This document shows, in pieces, positions 1 through 9,247 of a DNA stretch of 64,000 nt. Under the pieces are notes generated by a model. It saw nothing but the letters and a program-made list of their open reading frames with translations, was not told where the DNA came from and did no database searches. Source of the DNA: Spirochaetota bacterium (GTDB taxonomy: Bacteria; Spirochaetota; UBA4802; JAGODF01); NCBI GenBank assembly GCA_029974015.1, contig JARKUF010000027.1, forward strand, positions 1 to 64,000. Reading direction: 5' to 3'. The position numbers and the translations under genes are program-made. Positions within the stretch are counted from its first letter, which is position 1; each line of letters begins with the position of its first letter.

Positions 1-26
1 TTATTAAAAGACCGATAATAATTTAG

Positions 27-97
27 GGCAACCTCTAATACTCCGGTTTGCCCGCCCGCCTTCGGCGGGCGGGAAAACCTGATTATTAGAAATTGCC
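27..97. repeat. Dispersed palindromic repeat, copy 1
   Basis: Left end GGCAACCTCTAATA at 27-40 is matched by the imperfect inverted right end TATTAGAAATTGCC near 84-97. The centre is a strong hairpin CCCGCCCGCC-TTC-GGCGGGCGGG with flanking CGGTTTG/GAAAACC arms. It sits just upstream of the first gene. This copy is close to the family consensus. Confidence 0.85.
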
Positions 98-126
98 TCA
101 AGAAAAATGATTAATTGACCGGCCCA

Positions 127-1212
127 ATGAAATTAAATACCGCATACAACAGGATGATAATATCGGTTTTTTTCTTTTTAACAACAGTTATCATCCTCGC
201 AATTAATACACCGTCAGTTCAAGCGGGTACGGATATTATTGTGAACCTCACACCTCCGCTGACCGCTTACAATGAAACCGGGCTCGAATTACAGGTCCAG
301 GACCGCTCGGACCTTAACGGCCCCCTCCTCGCAAACGCATTTGCGCTGGCAAATATTACGGGATACCCTAATGGTTCTGCGTCAATAGGCACGTTCCCAC
401 ATTTTGAACTCGGCATATCGGCGGGAGTCGGCTGTACAAACATGGAATATTTTGATAAAAACAGCGAGGCTTCCGACAATGGCAGCTTTCCAATGATAAT
501 CCCGAATCCGGTCCTTCATTTCGGGTTTGGCCTTATGGGTGGGCTGGATTTCATAGGAAAAATATTTTTATTCGATAGCTTCATGTATACCCCTTCATTC
601 GAAAACAATCTGGCAACTCCGGAGGAATACAGCCTGTATTCAATTGGAGGACGTGTCCGCTATAATATATTGCCTCGGTTCACTATTGTCCCTGCCCTGT
701 TTTCATTTGGAGGCATCACAATAGCCGTTGGCGGCGACGGCATGTTCGGTAAAGTTAAAATACATGGCGAATACGAGACCGTGTTCAATAACATTGAAGT
801 GGGTGATGGCGGTACGACATATGACTTGTCTGACGTATCATTTTCAGGAACATATGATGCCGATATAACCTGGAAAGTCATATCCGGTACCATTACGGCA
901 ATTGGACACCTGGAATTCTTTACCATCATTGATGTATACACCGGCTTTGGATTGACTCTTGGGACGGGATTTTTCAAGGCCAGCTTCAACGGCACCGGCC
1001 TTTTAACGACCGCCGATGTCGGGTTTGGCACTGATGTGGGGGATTTACTTTTCACTTCCACCAACAAGTATAAAGCTTTCCCCTTCATCCCCGCGTACAT
1101 CATTGGCGCCGAAGTAAGCATTTTCTTTTTTAAAGCGCATGTGGAAACCATGGTGAACCTCTATAACGGCAAGGACGTTACGGCCCTTTTCGGAGTCCGG
1201 TTCGAAATCTAA
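127..1212 (+). CDS. Predicted outer-membrane beta-barrel protein, function unknown
   Basis: The product is about 361 residues. It has an N-terminal hydrophobic signal segment (residues about 10-30, ISVFFFLTTVIILAI, with a likely cleavage after VQAG). The rest is rich in Gly, Phe, Tyr and alternating hydrophobic residues, as expected for beta strands. The chain ends in LFGVRFEI, resembling the aromatic terminal strand of barrel proteins. The ATG at 127 is preferred over an in-frame TTG at 115. No clear Shine-Dalgarno site is visible for either, and a further ATG at 154 is possible. I do not recognise a family; a barrel fold is inferred from composition only. Confidence 0.6.
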   Translation: MKLNTAYNRMIISVFFFLTTVIILAINTPSVQAGTDIIVNLTPPLTAYNETGLELQVQDRSDLNGPLLANAFALANITGYPNGSASIGTFPHFELGISAGVGCTNMEYFDKNSEASDNGSFPMIIPNPVLHFGFGLMGGLDFIGKIFLFDSFMYTPSFENNLATPEEYSLYSIGGRVRYNILPRFTIVPALFSFGGITIAVGGDGMFGKVKIHGEYETVFNNIEVGDGGTTYDLSDVSFSGTYDADITWKVISGTITAIGHLEFFTIIDVYTGFGLTLGTGFFKASFNGTGLLTTADVGFGTDVGDLLFTSTNKYKAFPFIPAYIIGAEVSIFFFKAHVETMVNLYNGKDVTALFGVRFEI

Positions 1213-1248
1213 CCGCAGTTTTTTCATTTGAGGGAAGCGTTAGAATTA

Positions 1249-1320
1249 AGGCAAATCACAATAATTCCGTTTTCCCGCCCACCGAAGGGGGGCGGGAAAA
1301 CCAGGTTTTTGATATTGCCC
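1249..1320. repeat. Dispersed palindromic repeat, copy 2, followed by a second partial hairpin
   Basis: GGCAAATCACAATAATTC at the left, a central CCCGCCCACCGAAGGGGGGCGGG hairpin (slightly imperfect), and ATATTGCC at the right. A second, more decayed G+C hairpin (AAGCCCGCC-AGA-GCGGGGGG) follows at about 1330-1351, so the two may be a tandem pair as in copy 10. Confidence 0.75.
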
Positions 1321-1373
1321 TTATGTTTTCAAGCCCGCCAGAGCGGGGGGAAATATAATTATTACCAGTTAAC

Positions 1374-1402
1374 TTGAAATATTCCATTTTCTATGCTACT
1401 CT
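1374..1402 (+). promoter_or_regulatory. Possible sigma-70-type promoter for the thioredoxin-like gene
   Basis: TTGAAA at 1374-1379, a 17-base spacer, then TACTCT at 1397-1402 with an extended -10 TG at 1394-1395. It lies 31 bases before the start codon at 1434. Prediction from consensus only. Confidence 0.35.
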
Positions 1403-1433
1403 TGTATGCATATATCTGCATTCAGGAGGTCCC

Positions 1434-1811
1434 ATGAAATCAATTTACCGAACCATCTTCGCGGTTGCGATATCCGCCTTCACCGCACTTGTACTGTTTG
1501 CCCCTTATACAGAGAGGGGCAATGAGGCCCTGGCCCAGACGAAGAAAACCCTGTATTATTTCTATGGGAAAAACTGCCCCCACTGCGCACAGGCGGAGCC
1601 GATTGTGGACCGCCTCGGCAGGCAATACCGCCTCGCAGTAAAAAAATATGAAGTATGGTACGACGTGAACAACCGGAACATGCTCGTGAAAATGGGCAAG
1701 GAGCGCGGCAAGAATGTCCAGGGAGTCCCAACGGTCATCATGGGGAGGGACGTATATACCGGTTCCAGCGCGGAGAAGCTTGAACAGTTGGTGAAGAAAA
1801 ACATGAAATAG
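1434..1811 (+). CDS. Secreted thioredoxin-fold protein with CPHC motif
   Basis: The product is 125 residues. An N-terminal signal peptide (hydrophobic residues about 8-23, then ALAQ) is followed by a thioredoxin/glutaredoxin-like domain. That domain has the redox motif CPHC at residues 48-51 and a VPTVI segment matching the cis-proline loop of the fold. CPHC is the motif seen in DsbA-like oxidases, but the chain is far too short for DsbA, so it is more like a minimal thioredoxin. It probably acts on disulfides in the periplasm. The start at 1434 is chosen because a strong AGGAGGT lies seven bases upstream; the longer reading frame from 1374 would remove a normal signal peptide. The substrate is unknown. 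Confidence 0.75.
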   Translation: MKSIYRTIFAVAISAFTALVLFAPYTERGNEALAQTKKTLYYFYGKNCPHCAQAEPIVDRLGRQYRLAVKKYEVWYDVNNRNMLVKMGKERGKNVQGVPTVIMGRDVYTGSSAEKLEQLVKKNMK

Positions 1812-1891
1812 AGTCGAATCTTAATCTCCACCCTCCCCCATGCCCGGCCCTGCCCCGACGTTTTTTTGATATTTTGCAGGAGGAATGAAAT

Positions 1892-2485
1892 GTGAAAACA
1901 ACACAACCAAACCCTAACGCTTCGGACAGACGGCCCACTGAGAAGCTTCGCTACGCAATGCTGTTCGCCGCGGCGGCGGTCATAGCTGCCGCCATAGCAG
2001 GCTACTTTCAATACCACCGGCACCACCGGCCGGACCGGGACGCCGCGGCCCGGGCCCAGAACGAAGGCCATGAACACATGAAGGCCCGCAAATTCGAGGA
2101 AGCCATCGCCGCTTACGGACGCGCCATCAGAAAGGACCCCGCTGATTCCAGCGCCCGCTACAACCGAGGCACCGCGTATCTTAATTATGGAAAATACAGC
2201 GAGGCAATCCGGGACTTCACAGAGGCGATAGAAATGGACCCGGATAATACTTCATACCTGCACAACAGGGGTTATGCCTATTTCCATTCCGGGAATTACG
2301 AAAAGGCGGTGGACGATTATTCCAGCATAATCGGCGCTGGCGCGGCTCGCGCAGGCACCTACTACAACCGGGGGCGAGCCTACTATCATTGGGGAAAACG
2401 CGCTGAGGCGCTCGAGGATTTCAAGAAGGCGTATTCTATGGGGGAAACTGCCGCAAAGGGCCTTGTCCAAAAGTTGAGTGAGTAA
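1892..2485 (+). CDS. Membrane-anchored TPR-repeat protein
   Basis: The product is 197 residues. It has a short basic N-terminus, one membrane segment (about residues 19-40, AMLFAAAAVIAAAIAGY), then about four tetratricopeptide repeats from residue 55 to the end. Repeats are recognised by spaced A-x-x-x-Y/N-R-G-x-A-Y and FxxAI patterns such as YNRGTAYLNYGKYSEAI and YLHNRGYAYFHSGNYEKAV. The start is the GTG at 1892, set by AGGAGGA at 1878-1884; the ATGs at 1885 and 1890 are out of frame and end at once. TPRs are protein-protein scaffolds, so a periplasmic scaffold role is likely; the partner is unknown. It lies 80 bases after the thioredoxin-like gene and may be co-transcribed with it. Confidence 0.8.
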   Translation: MKTTQPNPNASDRRPTEKLRYAMLFAAAAVIAAAIAGYFQYHRHHRPDRDAAARAQNEGHEHMKARKFEEAIAAYGRAIRKDPADSSARYNRGTAYLNYGKYSEAIRDFTEAIEMDPDNTSYLHNRGYAYFHSGNYEKAVDDYSSIIGAGAARAGTYYNRGRAYYHWGKRAEALEDFKKAYSMGETAAKGLVQKLSE

Positions 2486-2493
2486 AACCCGGC

Positions 2494-2539
2494 GCTCAAG
2501 TTTTTCCACCTGCCTCCAGCAGTAGGAAAAAACTTGAGC
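2494..2539 (+). terminator. Hairpin after the TPR gene
   Basis: GCTCAAGTTTTTCC at 2494-2507 pairs almost perfectly with GGAAAAAACTTGAGC at 2525-2539, starting 9 bases past the stop codon. No long U-tract follows, so it may be a weak terminator or an mRNA-stabilising stem. Confidence 0.5.
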
Positions 2540-2540
2540 A

Positions 2541-2629
2541 TTAGAGAATGCAAATAATTGAATTATTTAGCAAATCCCGTCCGCCTTCGGCGGGTGGAAT
2601 TTGCTAATTGCTTAGAAATTTTACTCTAA
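2541..2629. repeat. Dispersed palindromic repeat, copy 3 (degenerate)
   Basis: Central TCCGCCTTCGGCGGGTGGA hairpin with extended arms TAGCAAATCCC/GGAATTTGCTA. Outer ends TTAGAG and CTCTAA are inverted. It separates the TPR gene from the convergent giant lipoprotein gene. Confidence 0.7.
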
Positions 2630-5600
2630 TCATTTTGTAAAGCTTCTTGTTGTCGAGCTTCCTTTGTTCCCCGCGGCATCAATGCAATAGATTTCAACAG
2701 TGAAAGATGTTCCAACTGGCTCCCATCCGCTCAACGATCCGAATGTTGCCCCTGACACCGCTGAAGCAAATGATCCAGCATCTATCCGAACCATATTGGT
2801 TGTGCCGGTTTCACTCGGAGTAAATGCAATGGTTGTTGTTGCATCAACGACCGCAAATTCCGCCGGAGAATCAATTGTAACCGTCGGCGGCGTATTGTCC
2901 ACAATAAAGGTAGCGCTGGGGCCTCCTGCATCGGCCGTGTTCCCCGCCTTGTCCACAGCCGTCCCTGCCTTAACGCTGATACCTATGGTACCGTCTCCGG
3001 TGACATTGCTTATTGTCACCTCTCTAGAATTTCCGTTTGCGCCGTCCACAGCGATGGAACCGCTTGCCCCTCCAGTGGCATTAAGCGTAATATCGCCCGC
3101 TTTAAGGGAACTGCTATTGTCAAAATTAGCATCAGTATAAGTCAGGGTGAATTTAACATCTGTACCGTTCTTCGCATGTGAAACCGAGGGCGGGCCGATA
3201 GACACATTAGGCGGCGTATTGTCCACGGTTACCGAAGTATCATTATCGGTGCCGGTATTCGCCGCCGCATCAGTAGCATCCGCCCTTATTGCCCTCAAAC
3301 CATCTCCCGGAGACGTGGTGTTCCAGTTGACCGAAAAATCCGGCTCAGGCCCCACTGTATCAGTCCCGATTGAATTACCGCCAACAAAGAATTCAACCTG
3401 AACTACTCCTACATTATCCGTCGCCACCGCTTGCACGGGAATATTGCCGCGCACGTATGAGCCGCCGCCCGGCGATGTCACATTCACCACAGGGGCCTCA
3501 GTATCGACCCCGGTCCCGGTGAGCTCGAAGGTGTACGTCCCCTCATCGGGGTCGTCGCTCACTATTGTAACCGTCGTTGATTGATAGCCCAGTGCCTGGG
3601 GATTGAAAACGGCCTTAAACGTCGTCGTTCCGGCGGGGGAAATGCTCCCCGTTGAGGGCTGTTCGGTTATAGTGAAATGTGTTGAATCGGAAAGCACCAC
3701 ATAGTTTGGACCGCCGGAAAGCGCCAGTTCGGCGTCGCCGGTATTGTTTATATTGAAAGTCACCGCGGCGCTGGAAGACCCCTTGTTCCCATTGCCAAAA
3801 TCATAAACACCTGTCCCGTCAGGGAGAGACGTCACCCCCTGAGTCACAGCTATGTTCGGAACGCATATTTTCCCCTTGACGGTAAACTGGTACACGGGAG
3901 TGTCGACATCGTCGGAATAAATTGACACAGTGGCGGTTTTCTCGCCCACCGATGTCGAATTCGAAGGGTTAAATTTGATGCTAAACGGTTCGCTGAGTCC
4001 CGGCGCGATGGCTGAATTCGCGGGCTGAGTCACACTAAAATAACCCGCGTCTGCCCCCGATACTATCACATTGGGACTGCTTTTAAGGTGAAGGTCCCCA
4101 TGCGTCCCTTTATTATGTATGGTAAATTGCCTTTCCGGGGAGAGTGTGTATTTCACATTCCCGAAATCAAAGTTTCCACCTGTGGGCAAGTCCGCCGGCG
4201 TGTCGTTCCTCACTATTATATCCGGATTCACCCCGGTCCCGGTGACCGTGAAGGTGTAGGGGTTTTCATCGGCGTCATTATTGTCGATGGAAATAGTCGC
4301 ATTGGCCGCGCCAGCGCCGGAGGGCGTGTACTTGACCGAAAACACAGCGGACGAGGAGGCCGCTATGGACGATGTCGGCGGCTGTGCAACAACGCTGAAA
4401 TGTGTTGGATCGGAACTCGAAACTTTCGGGTTTCCGGTGAGGAGCAGTACAGAATTAGCGGATTTATTTTCGATTGTAAAATCGAGCCGGCTCGACGCAT
4501 TCAGATTGACATTGCCGAAAGAAAAAGTATCGCCCTTAGGGATATCGGTCGAATCCTGTTTTAAATGGATCTCCGGACTGGTTCCCACGGCCCTGACGGT
4601 AAACTGGTAGGACGGTTCGTCGGAATCGTTGCTTGCGATGGTCACAGTGGCGCTCTTAGGTGAGATGTCCGTTGCGTTAAACCGCAGCGTAAAGTTTGAC
4701 GACCCTGTCGGAGGAACAGGGGTTGATGCGTCGGAGAGAAGCGTAAACTCTCCGTCCCCCGAAATGGCGACTCGAGGCGGCCCCGCTGTGAGGTTGAGGT
4801 CCGCCGAACCGATGTTCTTCACCGTGAAGGCCACATCGACCGGCGACGCTCCGACTGTCATGCCCCCCATATCAAATTCGGAACTGATCAACACCGGGGA
4901 ACTGCCCTGCCACAGGTCAATTTTCGGCATCGGGATAAGAGTCGCGACGCCTTTGACATCGAAGATATAAGGGTTTTCGTCTGAATCATTGTTCGCAATA
5001 GACACTATCGCCGAGTAGGAGCCAGGAATGAGAGGGCTGAACCTGATAGTAAAGCTGTCGGTCCCTCCACCAGGGATGGTGGATCCGGGAAATGCCGTCA
5101 CGCTGAATTCGGGATCACCCGTGATCTCCACCCTTTCAGTCGCCGGAAGGGAGAGCGTGCCTGTGCCGATGTTCTTGATTGTAAAAACCGCATCGCTGGC
5201 ACTTCCGGCTTGGATGCTCCCGAAATTGTGGGAATACACTCCGTTTACGGCAGGGTTCCCTCCCTGAAATACGTCCATCTCCGGCACGGCGACGCCCGTC
5301 CCCTGGAGGGTGAAAGTATATGGATTTTCGTCCGGGTCGTCATTGTTGATGGTGATGACAGCCGTACGTAGCCCGGCGCTCTTCGGGGTGAACTCAATGG
5401 AGAAGGTTTGCGTTTGGGAAGGTAGAATCATCAGCGGCGTTCCTGGAAACGAAGCGCTGAAATCGGTTGTGTTGCTGTTGTTGAAACCGGAGACGCCGAG
5501 GTTGGCGGTCCCCCTGTTGGAGATGGTGAACTGTATTGCGGCGCTCGAAGCTCCCTGGTTTATGGAGCCGAAATTGTAAACTCCTGTTGTGTTCGGCAGA

Positions 5601-6505
5601 TAGGCGGAGGACTGTGTGAGGTGAATGTCCTGGACCGGCGCTGCCGTCCCCGTGCCGGTTACGGCGAAGGTATATGCACCTTCGTCCGCGTCGTCGTTAG
5701 TGACAGTAATGGTGGCGGTTTTGCTTCCCGTCGTGGAGGGATTAAAGGTTATGGTGAATGTCGTGTCCTTTCCGGCAATCACAGGGCTTGTTAAAGCCCC
5801 GGTGTTGATAATAAAATCTGAAACGTCCATTCCCGCCTTTGACACTCCGCTAACATTGAGGTTCTTCGTACCGGTGTTCTGGATGGTGAAGGTGACCGGC
5901 CCCAGGGGCGTTCCCGTCTGAGTGCTCCCAAAATGGTAGCTCCCGGTCCCGGAGGCGATATCCGCAGCCCCCTGTTTGAGGTTAATTTCCGGGGCGATAT
6001 TCGGGTCCCCTTCTCCGGTCAGGCCTATGGAGAAGGAAGCAACGGATGGGTCCGTGCTCGGTATGGTCAAAGTTGCGGACTTCGCCCCGTCCGAGGCAGG
6101 TGTGAAAACGACGGTAAAGTTTCTGAATGAAAAGGGGCCAATGGGGCTTGATGGCTGGACCGTGACGGAAAACATCGCCGCGTCGGCGCCGCTCACCTGG
6201 ACAGGGGGCGCCCCCTGGAGGAGCAGATAGTCCCTGCCGAGGTTTTCGATGATAAACTGGTTCGACCTGGCCGTCGCTGTGGGGACCTTTCCGAAATCGT
6301 ACACCCCTCCCGATGAGAGGGTGACAAGGCCGGTCCGGATATTTATCTTGGGAACAATGACAGCGGACTTCTCCGCCTCTTTCACATCGCCAAAGTAACA
6401 CGATGGGGCAAACATAATCCCGATGGCCCACACCAGAATAATCAACGCCCGGAAAAACAGCGCCGTGAGGGTACGGAAAGAGGATGTATTTCGAACCGCA
6501 CACAT
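2630..6505 (-). CDS. Giant lipoprotein with eight ASH/Hydin-like repeats and C-terminal Ig-like domains
   Basis: The product is 1291 residues. The N-terminus has a hydrophobic segment ending in FAPSC (Cys about residue 36), a relaxed lipobox suggesting lipid anchoring. Residues about 50-970 are eight tandem units of about 110-120 residues. Each opens with a PEI(N/H/D)L-type strand and closes with a pattern like DDPDENPYTFTLQGTGV. This is the bacterial choice-of-anchor/ASPM-SPD2-Hydin (Ig-like) type. After that come about three further Ig-like modules, with openings such as APVVNVTSP, NTPPNVSIGPP and NTPPTVTIDSP. The domains are structural and adhesive; no enzyme motif is seen. It is transcribed in the same direction as the next secreted protein at 6633-9047. 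The start at 6505 lacks a clear ribosome site. The role is probably surface architecture or adhesion, which is an inference. Confidence 0.8.
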   Translation of the reverse strand: MCAVRNTSSFRTLTALFFRALIILVWAIGIMFAPSCYFGDVKEAEKSAVIVPKINIRTGLVTLSSGGVYDFGKVPTATARSNQFIIENLGRDYLLLQGAPPVQVSGADAAMFSVTVQPSSPIGPFSFRNFTVVFTPASDGAKSATLTIPSTDPSVASFSIGLTGEGDPNIAPEINLKQGAADIASGTGSYHFGSTQTGTPLGPVTFTIQNTGTKNLNVSGVSKAGMDVSDFIINTGALTSPVIAGKDTTFTITFNPSTTGSKTATITVTNDDADEGAYTFAVTGTGTAAPVQDIHLTQSSAYLPNTTGVYNFGSINQGASSAAIQFTISNRGTANLGVSGFNNSNTTDFSASFPGTPLMILPSQTQTFSIEFTPKSAGLRTAVITINNDDPDENPYTFTLQGTGVAVPEMDVFQGGNPAVNGVYSHNFGSIQAGSASDAVFTIKNIGTGTLSLPATERVEITGDPEFSVTAFPGSTIPGGGTDSFTIRFSPLIPGSYSAIVSIANNDSDENPYIFDVKGVATLIPMPKIDLWQGSSPVLISSEFDMGGMTVGASPVDVAFTVKNIGSADLNLTAGPPRVAISGDGEFTLLSDASTPVPPTGSSNFTLRFNATDISPKSATVTIASNDSDEPSYQFTVRAVGTSPEIHLKQDSTDIPKGDTFSFGNVNLNASSRLDFTIENKSANSVLLLTGNPKVSSSDPTHFSVVAQPPTSSIAASSSAVFSVKYTPSGAGAANATISIDNNDADENPYTFTVTGTGVNPDIIVRNDTPADLPTGGNFDFGNVKYTLSPERQFTIHNKGTHGDLHLKSSPNVIVSGADAGYFSVTQPANSAIAPGLSEPFSIKFNPSNSTSVGEKTATVSIYSDDVDTPVYQFTVKGKICVPNIAVTQGVTSLPDGTGVYDFGNGNKGSSSAAVTFNINNTGDAELALSGGPNYVVLSDSTHFTITEQPSTGSISPAGTTTFKAVFNPQALGYQSTTVTIVSDDPDEGTYTFELTGTGVDTEAPVVNVTSPGGGSYVRGNIPVQAVATDNVGVVQVEFFVGGNSIGTDTVGPEPDFSVNWNTTSPGDGLRAIRADATDAAANTGTDNDTSVTVDNTPPNVSIGPPSVSHAKNGTDVKFTLTYTDANFDNSSSLKAGDITLNATGGASGSIAVDGANGNSREVTISNVTGDGTIGISVKAGTAVDKAGNTADAGGPSATFIVDNTPPTVTIDSPAEFAVVDATTTIAFTPSETGTTNMVRIDAGSFASAVSGATFGSLSGWEPVGTSFTVEIYCIDAAGNKGSSTTRSFTK

Positions 6506-6632
6506 ATCAGTAATAATATAACAAATTAAGAAAGATGCAAGAAATTTTAAGGAGAAAGCTCACTTTTCTACAAGCGATGCGCCTGACTGCCCTCCCTCCC
6601 TCCACAGCCGGGGGGGATGCCGTCCTGCTGGA

Positions 6633-9047
6633 CTACCGGGCTACGACGACTTTTTCTTTCGCGTCCAGGATAATACGCCCATCCGAGGCGCGTTTCGCCT
6701 TGATGTTGAGATAGTAAAGCCCCGGCCCCAGGCGTTTGCCGGAACGGTTGGAGCCTCCCCATCCACCCTCCTTGATGTTCTGCCCCCCCTTACGAAAGGC
6801 ACCGTCGAGAAGCGTATCCAGCGCCCTCCCTTTGATATCGTAGGCCTTGATGGTTACATAGGCGTCATCGGAAAGATAGAAAGAGGGATATGCCATGGGG
6901 TTTCTGTCGGTGATGACATTGTTCAGTACCCGCGTCGGCCAGGGAGTGAAGGTGGGCGATGATGAGATAGAAAATGTCCACTCGTAGTCGTTAGGATTTC
7001 CCGGAGCGCTCTCCCCCTCCGAATTGTGGTCCACATACGACTTCACGCCCCCGCGGATGAGTTCCAGAATAAAAGCGGAGTTCGCCCCTTCCTGAATGAG
7101 GGGGCTGGAATCGGAAATATATCCGTTCCACTGGTTGGCGCCGACTTTCTGGCTTCCATAACGATAATAATCAACGCCTTCCGTGCCGGTTAATACACCG
7201 GCATCAATAATTTTCCCATCCGTCATCGGGTCTGCTACATTGGGAATTCCAATGATGTTTACGACATCCGGCAGATAACCAACCCCCACGATAAACATGG
7301 ACACCCTGATGGAGGTTTTTCTGAGGGGGCGCGCTGTAGACTTGCGGTCGGAATCGAAGTGCTCGTCGCTGTATTTGGCGATACCATCGGTAATCGATAC
7401 CAGTACCGTTGATGCTACAGTGCTGGCCGTTCCATTATCCGGAGGAGGCGGTGGACCCTCTCGAAAATAAAGATAATTTGCTGGCAACACCTCATTCCCG
7501 AACACATCTACGGCCGTGATATAATAATCATAATTCGTCACCGGTCGTAAATTAGTAATGGAAACCGTCCCGGTATTAATTGTCCCCAGAGCAGAGAATC
7601 CCGCGGTTGTGCGGTCGATAATGAGCCACGGGGCTGTGCCCACTTCTCTATAGTACACCCGGTAGGTATAAAAATCTCCGTCAAAATCCGGCCCTCCAGC
7701 AGTAAGGGGGGCCCAGTTGAAGGTGAGGGAAAACGCCGTCTGGGAAAGGCCCAGCCATGCAGTGAAAGGACCCGCGGTGCCACCCGGAGGGTCTGCGTTG
7801 TCCCAGTATATCTGGGGGCTGGCTGGCTGCGCTATTCGGGTTTCGTCACTCTGTCCGGCCGGAGACGTATCGCCCCCAGAGGCGCCTCCGGTAATAGCCT
7901 GGATTCGATACGTATTGAGCACTGTAGTTCCTGCAGGAACCGTTGCAACTGTGGGGTTGGGCACATTCGCCACTCCGGTCATCTGCCCGTTTGCGATGGT
8001 AACCGGGAAATCAGTTCCCTCGGTTACATTCCTCACCATAAGCACGGTATTCCCTATGAGGGCCCCTCCCCCATTCTGCATCCGCGCGTTTAAGCGCACC
8101 TGTGTGCCGGGATGGTTCACCGACCGGTAATATGCGGGCGCGTCAATCCCTCCTCCATTAAAGAAGGTGATCCCGGTCACCTGGACCCTGTCGCATTTCA
8201 GTGTGATATTGTTCGATGCAGCCACCGTAGCGCCCGCAGTTGCCATCGGCACCCGGACGCGGAGTGAGTGGTCACCAAGTATGGGAAGCAATGTATTGCA
8301 AAAGCCCGAAGTCACGGTAAAATCAACTCCGTCGGGCGCATTATCGCCATCGGACAACCCTGTTAGGTTGCCATCCACATACAAAAGCTGCTGTGCTCCG
8401 GCTATCTCACCCGGGACCACGCTCACGAGTCGGTCTGCAGTCCCCGCTCCAGGAACATCGTACACGATAACCCCGGTCACATGAAAGGCATCGTGCCAGG
8501 GATTCACCATGCCGTCGGCGGCGACCCCATCAGCCGCCATATTGAGGACTTTTATGGAAGAACAGACCCCGTACGACATCTGACGCTGATCTGTACGAGT
8601 GTTCGTTGTCGTGGCGGTCGCAGTGACGGACCTGCCGGAAGCCCAAACGGAGGCCGGTGTGTCCCAGCGGAATGTCACCTTGAAGCTAACTGTGCAGTTG
8701 TTGTAGTTTCCGGAGACATCTGCCACGGCGTTCACTGAGCCCGATGCTACGGTCACGGGGAGATCGCTTCCCGTTCCGGAAGGGTTGATATTAATCACTA
8801 TATTCGCGGTGTTCGCTATTACAATTCCCACATTGCTGAGCCCAGCCCAACCGGTGATGTCGGGGTCGAGAACTTGCACGGTAAAAGTATATGTTTTCCC
8901 CGCGAGATAGTATCCGAGGCCATTGGAAAGGGTCGTGGGGTTTTCCAATGTAAGGGCCACGGAATTGATGGTCCCCCGGATTTCCGACACCGGCAAAAAC
9001 AGGAGGGCCGTTATGAGGGCCAGGCTGCAATAACGTATCTTCTTCAT
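6633..9047 (-). CDS. Large secreted protein with Ig/fibronectin-like domains and FlgD-like C-terminal domain
   Basis: The product is 804 residues with a clear signal peptide (MKKIRYCSLALITALLFL). The first 400 residues are beta-rich, repetitive Ig-like sequence. A fibronectin-III-like domain follows at about 415-530 (WAPLTAG..YTYRVYYRE..ITNLRPVTNYDYYITAVD). The last 80 residues (VTIKAYDIKGRALDTL..GPGLYYLNIKA) match the FlgD/Por-secretion-like Ig fold often found at the C-terminus of secreted proteins. No catalytic motif is visible. It is divergent from the lipoprotein gene at 9248, with a 200-base shared promoter region, and is followed on the same strand by the giant ASH protein 127 bases later. 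These two are likely an operon of surface proteins. Confidence 0.75.
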   Translation of the reverse strand: MKKIRYCSLALITALLFLPVSEIRGTINSVALTLENPTTLSNGLGYYLAGKTYTFTVQVLDPDITGWAGLSNVGIVIANTANIVININPSGTGSDLPVTVASGSVNAVADVSGNYNNCTVSFKVTFRWDTPASVWASGRSVTATATTTNTRTDQRQMSYGVCSSIKVLNMAADGVAADGMVNPWHDAFHVTGVIVYDVPGAGTADRLVSVVPGEIAGAQQLLYVDGNLTGLSDGDNAPDGVDFTVTSGFCNTLLPILGDHSLRVRVPMATAGATVAASNNITLKCDRVQVTGITFFNGGGIDAPAYYRSVNHPGTQVRLNARMQNGGGALIGNTVLMVRNVTEGTDFPVTIANGQMTGVANVPNPTVATVPAGTTVLNTYRIQAITGGASGGDTSPAGQSDETRIAQPASPQIYWDNADPPGGTAGPFTAWLGLSQTAFSLTFNWAPLTAGGPDFDGDFYTYRVYYREVGTAPWLIIDRTTAGFSALGTINTGTVSITNLRPVTNYDYYITAVDVFGNEVLPANYLYFREGPPPPPDNGTASTVASTVLVSITDGIAKYSDEHFDSDRKSTARPLRKTSIRVSMFIVGVGYLPDVVNIIGIPNVADPMTDGKIIDAGVLTGTEGVDYYRYGSQKVGANQWNGYISDSSPLIQEGANSAFILELIRGGVKSYVDHNSEGESAPGNPNDYEWTFSISSSPTFTPWPTRVLNNVITDRNPMAYPSFYLSDDAYVTIKAYDIKGRALDTLLDGAFRKGGQNIKEGGWGGSNRSGKRLGPGLYYLNIKAKRASDGRIILDAKEKVVVAR

Positions 9048-9098
9048 TTATTTTTGTTGAAAAAAATGTTCGACATCCGTATCTTAAGAGTCAGGACA

Positions 9099-9107
9099 TG
9101 CTATACT
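9099..9107 (+). promoter_or_regulatory. Possible extended -10 promoter in the divergent region 9048-9247
   Basis: TGCTATACT at 9099-9107 is a near-consensus extended -10 element reading toward the gene at 9248. No good -35 is present at the expected spacing. It would give a leader of about 135 bases. Confidence 0.3.
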
Positions 9108-9247
9108 AAAGAACAGTCACAAAAACTGTTTAGATGTTGTCATGTGAAACGATGTATCAGGATAATCATGGAAAAGCAACAAAAATATGCGCCTTTAACG
9201 GCCATAGTTTTCCAGACACCGATTTCTACCGGAGATAGCCAGAAAAG

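Noticed and set aside
2700..6230. Many plus-strand frames opposite the giant ASH protein.
   Set aside because: They are mirror frames of a repetitive beta-rich gene with strong codon bias; none has a ribosome site or family resemblance.
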